This document shows, one piece after another, positions 33,263-40,893 of a stretch of 64,000 bases of DNA. Under the pieces are notes generated by a model that was not told where the DNA came from, made no database searches, and worked only from the letters and a program-made list of their open reading frames with translations. A program made the position numbers and the translations under genes. Where the stretch lies: contig JBCBGF010000002.1 of assembly GCA_038526915.1 (NCBI GenBank), positions 124,001 to 188,000 of the forward strand, given 5' to 3'. The DNA comes from JBCBGF01 sp038526915. Lineage in GTDB: Bacteria > Pseudomonadota > Alphaproteobacteria > Rhodobacterales > Rhodobacteraceae. The first letter of the stretch is position 1; the number at the start of each line of letters is the position of its first letter.

Positions 33263-33994
33263 ATGACCAGCCCATTTGACGAAATCGAACAGCCCAAAAA
33301 GCGGCGCCATCCGGTGCTGGGCGGTTTGCGGAACAGCTTCCTTGCCGGCCTGATCGTGATTGCGCCCATCGGGCTGACGATCTGGCTGATTTGGACGGTG
33401 GTGGGCTGGATTGACGGGTTTGTCCTGCCGCTTGTGCCGGACCGGTTTCTGCCGGAGCAGTATATCGGGATCAACCTGCGCGGCGTAGGCCTGATCTTTT
33501 TCCTGATCTTCACCATTCTGGTGGGTTGGGTCGCCAAAGGCTTTATCGGACGTTCGCTTTTGCGGTGGGCCGAGAGCCTAGTTGAGACATTGCCGGTGGT
33601 TCGGTCGGTCTATGGCGGGCTGAAGCAGATCGCTGAGACGGTCTTCACCCAGTCCGACCGCAGCTTCGACAAGGCCTGTCTGGTGGAATACCCGCGCAAG
33701 GGGATTTGGGCGATTGCCTTCATCTCGTCCACTGCAAAGGGGGAAATCGATACCGGCATCCCGGTGCCAGGGGGCAAAGTGTCGGTGTTTCTGCCCACGA
33801 CGCCTAACCCCACATCGGGCTTTTTGCTGTTCCTGCCGCGCGCCGAAGTGATCGAGCTAGATATGTCGGTCGAAGACGCGGCCAAGCTGATTATCTCTGC
33901 CGGTCTGGTCTATCCCGCCGACCAGGTGAACAAGGATCAACCCGACTTCTTCAACCCGGTTGAGCCACCGGCGCGCATCGACAAAGCTAGCTAA
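33263..33994 (+). CDS. DUF502 membrane protein
   Basis: 243-residue inner-membrane protein of the DUF502 family with two membrane helices: about residues 22-46 (FLAGLIVIAPIGLTIWLIWTV) and 75-95 (GVGLIFFLIFTILVGWVAKGF region). The soluble C-terminal part contains VRSVYGGLKQIAETVF and VFLPTTPNPTSGFLLFLPR, the two most conserved blocks of the family. Function unknown; homologues in plants (LCV-like) are described as membrane proteins only. Its 3' end overlaps the patatin gene stop by eight bases on the other strand. Confidence 0.88.
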   Translation: MTSPFDEIEQPKKRRHPVLGGLRNSFLAGLIVIAPIGLTIWLIWTVVGWIDGFVLPLVPDRFLPEQYIGINLRGVGLIFFLIFTILVGWVAKGFIGRSLLRWAESLVETLPVVRSVYGGLKQIAETVFTQSDRSFDKACLVEYPRKGIWAIAFISSTAKGEIDTGIPVPGGKVSVFLPTTPNPTSGFLLFLPRAEVIELDMSVEDAAKLIISAGLVYPADQVNKDQPDFFNPVEPPARIDKAS

Positions 33995-35039
33995 ACATCG
34001 CCGGCAGATCGACGCTGGGCCGTTTGCCAAGGTCCTGACGGTGTGCGTCCAGAAATGCGGCGGCGGCATTCCGACCGGCTTGCTTGAGCTTGTTGAGGAT
34101 CACCGGTTGCGGCACCAGTTTTGTGGCCACGCTCAACTCGGTCATCAAGGTGTCGTCGGCAATCATATGGACCAGCACGTCTTTCATGGTCCCCGGCTGT
34201 ATTCTGCCATCCGAAATCAGAGAGCGGACGAACTGGATCGCGCGCAACTCGCGTAAGAGCGATGAGTTAAAGCTGATCTCATTGATCCGGTTCAGAATGT
34301 CTTGGGGCGTGATCGGCACTTCATCCCGTTCCAACGGATTGATGTTCACCACCATGATGTCATTGGGTAAATCCTGCGCAAACAGCGGGAACAGCGCCGG
34401 GTTGCCGGTATAGCCGCCGTCCCAAAACGCCTCGCGCCGGCCGGTTTTCGGATCGTCGATCTCGACGGCCTGAAACAGCGTCGGCAAACAGGCCGAGGCC
34501 ATCATCACGTCAGTTGTTATCTCTTCATGCGCGAAAACGCGGATCTTGCCGGTGCGCACGTTGGTTGCCGAGATAAACAGCGCGGGCCCGCTGCGGGCGC
34601 AGACGCTTTCGTAGCGGAACCGCTCAACGATCCGTTCCAGTGGGTTTTTGTAGAACGGGCCGTAGGCATAGGGCGAAAACACGCGTGTGGCGGTTTCCGC
34701 CAGGGAATATGGCAGCGAGTATTCCAAGGCCTGCGCAATCATTCCCGGAGCGGGCGAGATCTCGGACATCCAGTTGGCCAGGCGCATGTCATTCAGGGCG
34801 CCGACTTGCGTCCAGAGCCAATCGAGATTTCGCTTGGCGCCGTCCCGCCCGTCCTCGATCAGGCCCGCCTTGAACGCCGCGCCATTTAGCGCCCCCGCCG
34901 ATGTGCCTGAAATCGCTGCAACTTCGATGCTTTCGTCTTCCAGAAGGTAGTCGAGAACACCCCAGGTAAACGCCCCATGCGCGCCGCCGCCCTGCAGGGC
35001 GAGGTTGACCTGAACCGGTTTGCTGCGGCGCGTGTTCAC
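33987..35039 (-). CDS. Patatin-like phospholipase
   Basis: 350-residue lipid acyl hydrolase of the patatin family with a Ser-Asp dyad. The glycine-rich oxyanion loop is LQGGGAHGAFTWGVLDYLLE (key residues GGGAHG), the nucleophile Ser is in ISGTSAGALNG (GTSAG), and the Asp is in FWDGGYTGNPA (DGG). No signal peptide is seen, so it is probably cytoplasmic or membrane-associated. Upstream gene bdhA ends 18 bases before its start, so both form an operon. In Rhodobacteraceae such patatin-bdhA pairs suggest action on polyhydroxybutyrate or storage lipid, with bdhA oxidising released 3-hydroxybutyrate; this is inference from context. Confidence 0.9.
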   Translation of the reverse strand: MNTRRSKPVQVNLALQGGGAHGAFTWGVLDYLLEDESIEVAAISGTSAGALNGAAFKAGLIEDGRDGAKRNLDWLWTQVGALNDMRLANWMSEISPAPGMIAQALEYSLPYSLAETATRVFSPYAYGPFYKNPLERIVERFRYESVCARSGPALFISATNVRTGKIRVFAHEEITTDVMMASACLPTLFQAVEIDDPKTGRREAFWDGGYTGNPALFPLFAQDLPNDIMVVNINPLERDEVPITPQDILNRINEISFNSSLLRELRAIQFVRSLISDGRIQPGTMKDVLVHMIADDTLMTELSVATKLVPQPVILNKLKQAGRNAAAAFLDAHRQDLGKRPSVDLPAMFS

Positions 35040-35057
35040 TTTATCGGTCCGTCCCGA

Positions 35058-35831
35058 TTACAACGCTGTCCAGCCGCCATCGACGCTGATCGTCGTGCCG
35101 GTGATCTGGGCCGCGGCGTCTGAGCATAGGAACACACAGGTGCCGCCCATCTGTTCGACCGTCGCGAACTCTTTCGATGGTTGGCGCGTCAGCATCACGT
35201 TCCGGATTACCTCTTCGCGGTCCATGTTGTACTCTTTCATCGTGTCGGGGATCTGCGCCTCGACCAGCGGGGTCAGGACGTAGCCCGGACACACGGCGTT
35301 AGCGGTAATCGGCTCCTCCGCCGTCTCCAGCGCAACGGTCTTGGTCATCCCAACGACCCCGTGTTTGGCGGCCACATAGGCGGATTTGTAGGGTGACGCT
35401 GTCAGGCCATGGGCCGACGCGATGTTGATCACCCGGCCCCATCCGGCAGACCGCATGAGCGGCAAGGCCGCCGCGGTCGTGTGAAACGCCGATGACAGGT
35501 TGATCGCGATGATCGCGTCCCATTTGTCCATCGGAAACACGTCGATCCCGGCGACATGCTGAATACCTGCATTGTTAATCAGGATATCGCAGGATCCGGC
35601 TTTCTCGATCAGGGCGCGGCATTCGTCACCTTTCGACATATCCGCCTTGATGTAGCGGGCGTTAGTCCCCGTCTCATCGGCGATCTCTTTGGCCAGGGCG
35701 TGATCTTCATCCCGGTCGGTGAATGAGTTCAACACGACATCGGCACCGGCTTTGGCAAGCTCGCGGGCCACGCCCAGGCCGATGCCCGAGTTCGATCCGG
35801 TCACGATGGCGGTTTTTCCTGACAGCGACAT
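35058..35831 (-). CDS. bdhA: D-3-hydroxybutyrate dehydrogenase
   Basis: 257-residue short-chain dehydrogenase that interconverts 3-hydroxybutyrate and acetoacetate with NAD. The nucleotide-binding motif is TGSNSGIGLGVA, the NNAG block is ILINNAGIQHVA, the catalytic Ser/Tyr/Lys are in NIASAHGL and YKSAYVAAKHG, and the PHB-metabolism family hallmark CPGYVLTPLVEAQI plus C-terminal TISVDGGWTAL are present. ATG 35831 follows AGGAGAAG; upstream frame extension lacks this site. It heads the bdhA-patatin operon and is divergent from the MFS gene. Confidence 0.94.
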   Translation of the reverse strand: MSLSGKTAIVTGSNSGIGLGVARELAKAGADVVLNSFTDRDEDHALAKEIADETGTNARYIKADMSKGDECRALIEKAGSCDILINNAGIQHVAGIDVFPMDKWDAIIAINLSSAFHTTAAALPLMRSAGWGRVINIASAHGLTASPYKSAYVAAKHGVVGMTKTVALETAEEPITANAVCPGYVLTPLVEAQIPDTMKEYNMDREEVIRNVMLTRQPSKEFATVEQMGGTCVFLCSDAAAQITGTTISVDGGWTAL

Positions 35832-35930
35832 GGGGCTTCTCCTTCTCGGTCGGCGCGACAATACATGCTGCAGGTGCGAAAGGAAGGGGTGTCGGTAGAC
35901 ATTGCCACGGCCCGCTCCTAGCGTCGGGGG

Positions 35931-37145
35931 ATGTCGGACAGCGCGCAACATGACAGCCGGTATTCTTGGCAGCGTCTGGCCATCACGCTGGCCGTTGCGG
36001 TGGTGGGCAATGTGGGGATGTGGGCGATCACGGTGATGATGCCCGCGTTCCAGGCTGAGTTCGGGACCTCCCGCGCAGACGCGGCCATCCCCTATACAGC
36101 TACAATGGTCGGCTTTGCCTTTGGCAACTTGCTGGTCGGGCGCTGGGTCGATCGGTGGGGGATCACCATCGCACTGGTCTGCGCCGGCGTGGCGATTTCG
36201 CTGGGGTTTGCGGCGTCGGCCTTGGCCGGGTCGATCACAGTTTTGGCCATGGCCCAGTTCATCGCGGGCTTTGGCGGCGCGACCTGCTTTGGACCCTTGA
36301 TTGCCGACATCTCACACTGGTTTTTGCGCCGTCGCGGGATCGCCGTGGCGATAGCGGCCTGCGGCAACTACCTGGCGGGGGCGATCTGGCCGCTGATCCT
36401 GGGGCCTTTCATGGCCGCCTATGGCTGGCGGGCGGGCTGCGTTCTGATTGCAGGGGTGTCGCTATGCGTAATGGTTCCGATGGCGTTCTTGCTGCGCCGC
36501 CCGGTATCCGAGGCCACAAGTGCACGGGCGGAAAGCCGGGCCGCGGAAAACGCGCAAGCGTTGAACTTCAGCCCGGCCACCTTGCAGTGGATGCTCGCGG
36601 TTGCAGGCGTGGCCTGTTGCGTCGCCATGGCCATGCCACAGGTGCACATCGTTGCACTCTGCGTTGATCTGGGGTTTGGCGCAGTGGTGGGGGCTGAGAT
36701 GCTATCGCTGATGCTGGCGGGCGGCGTGGTCTCACGCTTGGTGTCTGGCTATTTGGCCGACCGTCTGGGGGGCGTCGTCACGCTGCTGATTGGGTCGTTC
36801 CTGCAAGCCGTCGCGTTGTTTTTGTACCTGCCCTTCGACGGGCTGGTGTCGCTTTATCTCGTATCGCTTGTCTTTGGGCTAAGCCAGGGCGGGATTGTGC
36901 CCTCCTACGCGATCATTGTGCGAGACTACATGCCCGCGCGCGAGGCGGGCGCCCGTGTCGGGTTTGTGATCTTTGCCACGATCATCGGAATGGCTCTGGG
37001 CGGATGGATGTCGGGGTGGATCTACGATCTGACCGGCAGCTACCAGTTGGCCTTCATCAACGGGATTGGATGGAACGCGCTGAACCTCGGGATCGTCGGG
37101 CTTATCTTGTGGCGAACGACGCATGGCCGGGCGGCGACGGCGTGA
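35931..37145 (+). CDS. Major facilitator superfamily transporter
   Basis: 404-residue transporter with about twelve membrane helices. The motif-A-like loop between helices 2 and 3 is GRWVDRWGITIAL, repeated in the second half as SGYLADRLGGVVTLLIGS. The pattern MMPAFQAEFGTSRADAAIPYT fits the oxalate/formate or monocarboxylate-type MFS groups, whose members carry organic acids. Given the neighbours bdhA and patatin, a ketone or hydroxy-acid substrate is possible but not shown. A strong hairpin follows 28 bases after its stop. Confidence 0.85.
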   Translation: MSDSAQHDSRYSWQRLAITLAVAVVGNVGMWAITVMMPAFQAEFGTSRADAAIPYTATMVGFAFGNLLVGRWVDRWGITIALVCAGVAISLGFAASALAGSITVLAMAQFIAGFGGATCFGPLIADISHWFLRRRGIAVAIAACGNYLAGAIWPLILGPFMAAYGWRAGCVLIAGVSLCVMVPMAFLLRRPVSEATSARAESRAAENAQALNFSPATLQWMLAVAGVACCVAMAMPQVHIVALCVDLGFGAVVGAEMLSLMLAGGVVSRLVSGYLADRLGGVVTLLIGSFLQAVALFLYLPFDGLVSLYLVSLVFGLSQGGIVPSYAIIVRDYMPAREAGARVGFVIFATIIGMALGGWMSGWIYDLTGSYQLAFINGIGWNALNLGIVGLILWRTTHGRAATA

Positions 37146-37166
37146 TCCAACGAACAGGTTCTGCCC

Positions 37167-37196
37167 AAAAAAAAACGCCCGCACGAAGCGGGCGTT
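37167..37196 (-). terminator. Intrinsic terminator, leftward
   Basis: AACGCCCGC and GCGGGCGTT (37174-37196) form a perfect 9-bp stem around a 5-base loop. Read leftwards it is followed by a run of nine Us (As at 37167-37175), making a textbook terminator. No leftward gene ends before it. Rightwards it is followed only by AAGTTATT, so it would be a weak terminator for the MFS gene. Confidence 0.85.
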
Positions 37197-37357
37197 AAGT
37201 TATTGAGGCAGGTTTCATACAGGCAAGAAACCTATCGAGCAGTGCCCTACTTATACGCAAGCCTTCGCCGGTGTCCAAGCTAAAAGTTTGAAAAGGCTCG
37301 AAACCCCAATTACGCTTGGGCCTAATACATACAGGCTCCGACGGGATTGTTTCGGAA
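37197..37357 (-). ncRNA. Candidate leftward small RNA in the solute-binding protein leader
   Basis: The leftward terminator at 37167-37196 needs a transcript. The reverse strand just upstream holds a perfect 7-bp hairpin AGGTTTC/GAAACCT (37210-37233) and no conserved frame. A short RNA running left, divergent from or antisense to the 5' leader of the solute-binding protein gene, would explain this. No clear promoter could be placed, so the 5' end is arbitrary. Confidence 0.3.
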
Positions 37358-39172
37358 ATGATCACAAACTTTGCAGTAAAACTCCGCGGGGCTCTGGCCA
37401 CCGTGGCCCTGATTTCACTCCCCGCGTTTGGCGTGGCCGAGCCACAGCATGGCATAGCTATGTATGGGGACCCTGCCCTGCCACCTGATTTTGTGTCCCT
37501 TCCCCACGTGAACCCCGACGCACCTAAAGGCGGGCGAATCGTGCAGGGCGAAGTCGGCAGCTTCGATTCGCTCAATCCGCACATACTAAAGGGACGCGTT
37601 CCGTGGCAACTGCGTTTCCTGGCCTATGAAAGCCTTCTGGGGCGAAGCTACGACGAACCGTTCACGCTCTACGGTCTTCTGGCCGAATCGGTCGAGACGG
37701 ATGAGGACCGGACCTGGGTCGAATTCACGCTGCGGGAAGAGGCCCGATTCTCGGACGGCAGCCCGGTCACTGTCGACGATGTGCTTTGGTCCTATGAGAC
37801 GCTGGGGACGGTTGGCCACCCGCGCTATCACGGGACCTGGAACAAGGTCGCCTCGGCCGAGGCGGTGGGGCCGCGCACGGTGCGCTTTGAATTTGCCGAG
37901 GCCGATCGCGAGCTGCCGCTAATCATGGGCCTGCGCCCGATCCTGAAGAAAGCTCAGTGGGAGGGGCGCGATTTCGCGGAATCCGGCATCGACATCATCC
38001 CGATTTCCTCTGCGCCCTACGTGATCGACGATTTCGAGGCGGGACGGTTTGTGTCGCTGAAGCGTAACCCCGACTATTGGGGCGCTGATATCCCGTTTCG
38101 TCGGGGCACCAATAACCTCGACGAAATCCGGATGGAGTTCTTTGGCGACGGCGCAGTGATGTTTGAGGCCTTCAAGGCCGGCCTGCTCACCACCATGCGC
38201 GAAACCAACGCCGCCGAGTGGGCGGAACAGTACAACTTTCCCGCCATAGAGGCCGGGGATGTGGTCAAATCCATCATCCCACATCAGAGGCCATCGGGGA
38301 TTTCGGGGCTGGTGATGAACACGCGCAACCCGATCTTCCAGGATTGGCGGGTGCGCGAGGCGATGATCACCGCATTCAATTTTGAGTTCGTGAATCAGCT
38401 GCTGAATGGCGGTGAAGCACCGCGGATCACGTCCTATTTCTCGAACTCGGTTCTGGGCATGCAGGAAGGCCCCGCCGAAGGGTTGGTTCGGGAACTGTTG
38501 GAGCCCTTTGCCGGTGAGTTGGCCCCGGGCGCGCTGGAAGGGTACACCCTGCCCGCTTCGGATGGCACCGAACGCAATCGCGCCGGCATTCGCCGCGCCA
38601 CGGCGCTCTTTCAAGAGGCGGGCTGGACGGTGAGCGATGGTGTCCTGACCAACGATGCGGGTGAGCCTTTCACCTTCGAAATCGTCCTCAACCAGGGATC
38701 GAGCGAGAACCAACGCATCGTCGACATCTATGTCAGTGCCCTGTCACGACTGGGGATTGAACCCACCGTCACCACCGTCGACAGCGCGCAATACAAAGAA
38801 CGCACGAACGCCTTCGACTTCGATATGGCCTACTACATTCGCGGGCTGTCGCTGTCGCCGGGCAATGAACAGATGCTCTACTGGGGCTCGGAAGCCGCGG
38901 ACACCGAAGGATCGCGGAACTGGATGGGGATGAAGAGCCCGGCCGCTGAAGCGATGATCGACAGGATCATCAATGCCGGCAGCCAGGATGAGTTCATTGC
39001 CGCCACGCGTGCCTTGGATCGGGTTTTGACGACGGGTCGCTATGTGATCCCGTTCTGGCACAACCCGGTGGCAAGGCTTGCCCATGTGAAGGAACTCAAA
39101 TACCCCTCACGCCTGCCGATCTACGGCGACTGGATCGGGTTCCAGCCCGATGTCTGGTGGTATGATGAATAG
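37358..39172 (+). CDS. ABC transporter solute-binding protein, family 5 (peptide/microcin type)
   Basis: 604-residue periplasmic binding protein. An N-terminal signal peptide (LRGALATVALISLPAFGVA, cleavage near AFGVA) is followed by the SBP_bac_5 fold; landmarks are HVNPDAPKGGRIVQGEVGSFDSLNPH, which is like YejA, LREEARFSDGSPVTVDDVLWSYE, and SLKRNPDYWG. It fits the YejA group for oligopeptides or microcin C-type peptides. No permease or ATPase gene follows; the next gene is an entericidin-like lipoprotein four bases after the stop. I start at ATG 37358, which gives a proper signal peptide; the longer frame from 37316 does not. Confidence 0.9.
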   Translation: MITNFAVKLRGALATVALISLPAFGVAEPQHGIAMYGDPALPPDFVSLPHVNPDAPKGGRIVQGEVGSFDSLNPHILKGRVPWQLRFLAYESLLGRSYDEPFTLYGLLAESVETDEDRTWVEFTLREEARFSDGSPVTVDDVLWSYETLGTVGHPRYHGTWNKVASAEAVGPRTVRFEFAEADRELPLIMGLRPILKKAQWEGRDFAESGIDIIPISSAPYVIDDFEAGRFVSLKRNPDYWGADIPFRRGTNNLDEIRMEFFGDGAVMFEAFKAGLLTTMRETNAAEWAEQYNFPAIEAGDVVKSIIPHQRPSGISGLVMNTRNPIFQDWRVREAMITAFNFEFVNQLLNGGEAPRITSYFSNSVLGMQEGPAEGLVRELLEPFAGELAPGALEGYTLPASDGTERNRAGIRRATALFQEAGWTVSDGVLTNDAGEPFTFEIVLNQGSSENQRIVDIYVSALSRLGIEPTVTTVDSAQYKERTNAFDFDMAYYIRGLSLSPGNEQMLYWGSEAADTEGSRNWMGMKSPAAEAMIDRIINAGSQDEFIAATRALDRVLTTGRYVIPFWHNPVARLAHVKELKYPSRLPIYGDWIGFQPDVWWYDE

Positions 39173-39176
39173 CGCG

Positions 39177-39293
39177 ATGCGGAAATTGGCCCTTGCCTTC
39201 ATTGTTTTGGCGTCACTTGCGGGATGTGCCACGGTCGAAGGCCTGGGCCGCGATATCTCAGCCGGGTCGCGTGCCGTCGCCAACGCGCTCTGA
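39177..39293 (+). CDS. Entericidin-like small lipoprotein
   Basis: 38-residue lipoprotein. The N-terminus MRKLALAFIVLASLAGC gives a type II signal with lipobox LAGC, followed by ATVEGLGRDISAGSRAVANAL, which matches the small entericidin A/B pattern (Cys-x-T-V-x-G-x-G-x-D-I). Entericidins are envelope lipoproteins; EcnB is reported as bacteriolytic in enteric bacteria, EcnA as its antidote, but most homologues are uncharacterised. In-frame ATGs at 39162 and 39165 overlap the end of the solute-binding protein and could be alternative starts. It is probably co-transcribed with the solute-binding protein gene. Confidence 0.75.
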   Translation: MRKLALAFIVLASLAGCATVEGLGRDISAGSRAVANAL

Positions 39294-39302
39294 CTCGCGC
39301 CG

Positions 39303-39953
39303 ATGTCGCGGAAACTGATCGCCGAGGCGTTGGGCACGGCGTTTTTGCTGATCGGTGTGGTCGGCTCTGGCATCATGGCCGAAACGCTGTCGGATGGTCT
39401 TGTCGCACTGGCCCTCCTCGCCAATGCGATCGCGACCGGGGGGATCCTGTTTGTCATCATCACGATCTTCGGCCCGATCTCTGGGGCGCATTTCAATCCC
39501 GCGGTAACGCTGGCGTTCTTTCTACGGGGTGAGATCGCGGGGCGTCTCGCCCTCGCCTACGTCGTCGTTCAGATCGCGGCGGGCGTTATCGGTGTGTGGA
39601 TCGCCCATGCGATGTTCGATTTGGCGATCTTTCAGGTGTCGGCGACCCCGCGCTCGGGTGGCCCCCAATGGTTGGCTGAAATCGTGGCCACGTTCGGCCT
39701 GTGTACGGTCATTTTCGGAGGCCTCAGACACCGGCCAGAAGCCATCCCCGCGCTGGTCGCGCTCTTTATCACCGGTGCCTATTGGTTCACCGCGTCCACC
39801 AGCTTTGCCAACCCGGCAGTTACGATCGCGCGGGGCTTTTCCGACACCTTCGCAGGGATCGATCCGACACATGCACCGATGTTCATCCTGATGCAGATCA
39901 TCGGGGCCGTGCTGGCTGTTGCCTTGGGGCGGTTTCTCTTTTCCAGAGATTAG
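39303..39953 (+). CDS. Aquaporin / MIP-family channel
   Basis: 216-residue membrane channel with six helices and both half-helix NPA motifs: HFNPAVTLAF and FANPAVTIARGF. The second is followed by the conserved arginine of the selectivity filter. Helix 1 opens with LIAEALGTAFLLIGVVGSG, as in MIPs. It is shorter than GlpF and closer to the AqpZ/AqpS-like branch; AqpS-type channels in rhizobia take part in arsenite efflux, but no ars gene is nearby. The gene starts ten bases after the entericidin-like gene, so may belong to the same transcript. Confidence 0.92.
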   Translation: MSRKLIAEALGTAFLLIGVVGSGIMAETLSDGLVALALLANAIATGGILFVIITIFGPISGAHFNPAVTLAFFLRGEIAGRLALAYVVVQIAAGVIGVWIAHAMFDLAIFQVSATPRSGGPQWLAEIVATFGLCTVIFGGLRHRPEAIPALVALFITGAYWFTASTSFANPAVTIARGFSDTFAGIDPTHAPMFILMQIIGAVLAVALGRFLFSRD

Positions 39954-40010
39954 GCAATTTTTCACCAGGTGCGGCGCATCCTTGGGCCACAGGCAACCAA
40001 GGTGGAACGT

Positions 40011-40256
40011 ATGTGGGCAATGGTTGAAGCGCGGTGGGGCGACGTGATCGGACAAATCCGTGAGCGGTGGCCTGAGACCGCCACATCTCAGCTACAGCAA
40101 ATCAACGGACATCACGGCACGTTCGTGGCCTATCTGGCGCAAGTCCATGATCTGACGATGGATGAGGCGCGGGATACGGTTGAGGAATGGCTCTGGACGG
40201 CCAGCTTAGGGCAATGCGGTAACCCACAGGATCGTCGCGTCCTCGTCGCTGAGTGA
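40011..40256 (+). CDS. Possible CsbD-like small protein
   Basis: 81-residue acidic protein. Spacing of W/G residues (WAMVEARWGDVIGQIRERWPE, then QINGHHGTFVAYLAQVHDLTMDEARDTVEEWL) resembles the CsbD stress-protein pattern (W-x3-G-x-W-x5-G-x-I-x-E-R), but the middle and the C-terminus are unusual. ATG 40011 follows AGGTGG. The last 51 bases overlap the 3' end of the XRE-cupin gene on the other strand, so the final ~15 residues may not be conserved. Family assignment is tentative. Confidence 0.5.
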   Translation: MWAMVEARWGDVIGQIRERWPETATSQLQQINGHHGTFVAYLAQVHDLTMDEARDTVEEWLWTASLGQCGNPQDRRVLVAE

Positions 40257-40829
40257 CACCACGTTATGGCCCATGGTGGCATCGTAATACGCACTGTCGC
40301 CGCGGCGCATGTCGATGGGTTCGTAGAACTCGGTATACAGACGAATGACGCCGGTCAGGACATACAGAAACTCTTCCCCGTCGTGGCGGACCCAGCCGTC
40401 AAATTCATCGATTGACCGCGCCCGGATGCGCGCGCGGTAGGGCAGCATTGCCTTTTGGGTCAGCGCACCCGCCATCAACTCGTGCTCATAGGTGGCGGTG
40501 GCGTGGCTGCGCGCCTCGTCGGCGCGCGTCACGGCCATGCGCCCGCCCGCATGCCCGTCCTTGGGCGGCGTGAAGAGCTGGGGCACCGACACGCCAAGGC
40601 CGGTGGCCAGTTTTTTCAGAGCGTCATAGGTGGGCGACATCTGCCCGTTTTCGATCTTGGATAGCGTCGACCGCGCCAACCCGGCCCGCCGTGCCGCTTG
40701 CTGCAATGTCCAGTCCTGCGACTGCCGTAGCGCGCGCACCCGTGCCCCCAGATCAAGGGGTTGCGGCGCAGGCCCATCGCCTTGCGCCCGCGCAAGCTGG
40801 ATCAAACTGGGTTCCGGGGTTGCGGTCAT
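40206..40829 (-). CDS. XRE-family regulator with C-terminal cupin sensor
   Basis: 207-residue transcriptional regulator. The HTH of XRE type spans roughly residues 29-85 (RVRALRQSQDWTLQQAARRAG, then STLSKIENGQMSPTYDALKKLATGL), and the C-terminal ~70 residues form a cupin (HDGEEFLYVLTGVIRLYTEFYE, then MGHNVVSLSDEDATILWV). Such proteins sense small organic ligands or metal state. It is divergent from the CoA-ligase operon and the 64-base gap between them holds a perfect 8+8 inverted repeat, the natural candidate for its operator. Confidence 0.9.
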   Translation of the reverse strand: MTATPEPSLIQLARAQGDGPAPQPLDLGARVRALRQSQDWTLQQAARRAGLARSTLSKIENGQMSPTYDALKKLATGLGVSVPQLFTPPKDGHAGGRMAVTRADEARSHATATYEHELMAGALTQKAMLPYRARIRARSIDEFDGWVRHDGEEFLYVLTGVIRLYTEFYEPIDMRRGDSAYYDATMGHNVVSLSDEDATILWVTALP

Positions 40830-40851
40830 GGGCGCATATAGGCGCGCGAGC

Positions 40852-40880
40852 GGCCGGGTTGCAATGCGGGCGACCCGGCC
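40852..40880. promoter_or_regulatory. Perfect inverted repeat between xre-cupin and CoA-ligase operon
   Basis: GGCCGGGT (40852-40859) and ACCCGGCC (40873-40880) are exact reverse complements separated by 13 bases, centred in the 64-base divergent gap. Centre-to-centre spacing of the half-sites is 21 bases, two helical turns, as expected for a dimeric HTH protein. The CoA-ligase ATG at 40894 is only 13 bases beyond. Confidence 0.6.
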
Positions 40881-40893
40881 CTAGCGATGGGGC

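Noticed and set aside
37195..37584. Reverse frame ending at the leftward terminator
   Set aside because: Most of it is antisense to the solute-binding protein's signal peptide and N-terminus and it has no conserved motif; the terminator is better explained by a short RNA or by an undetected start.
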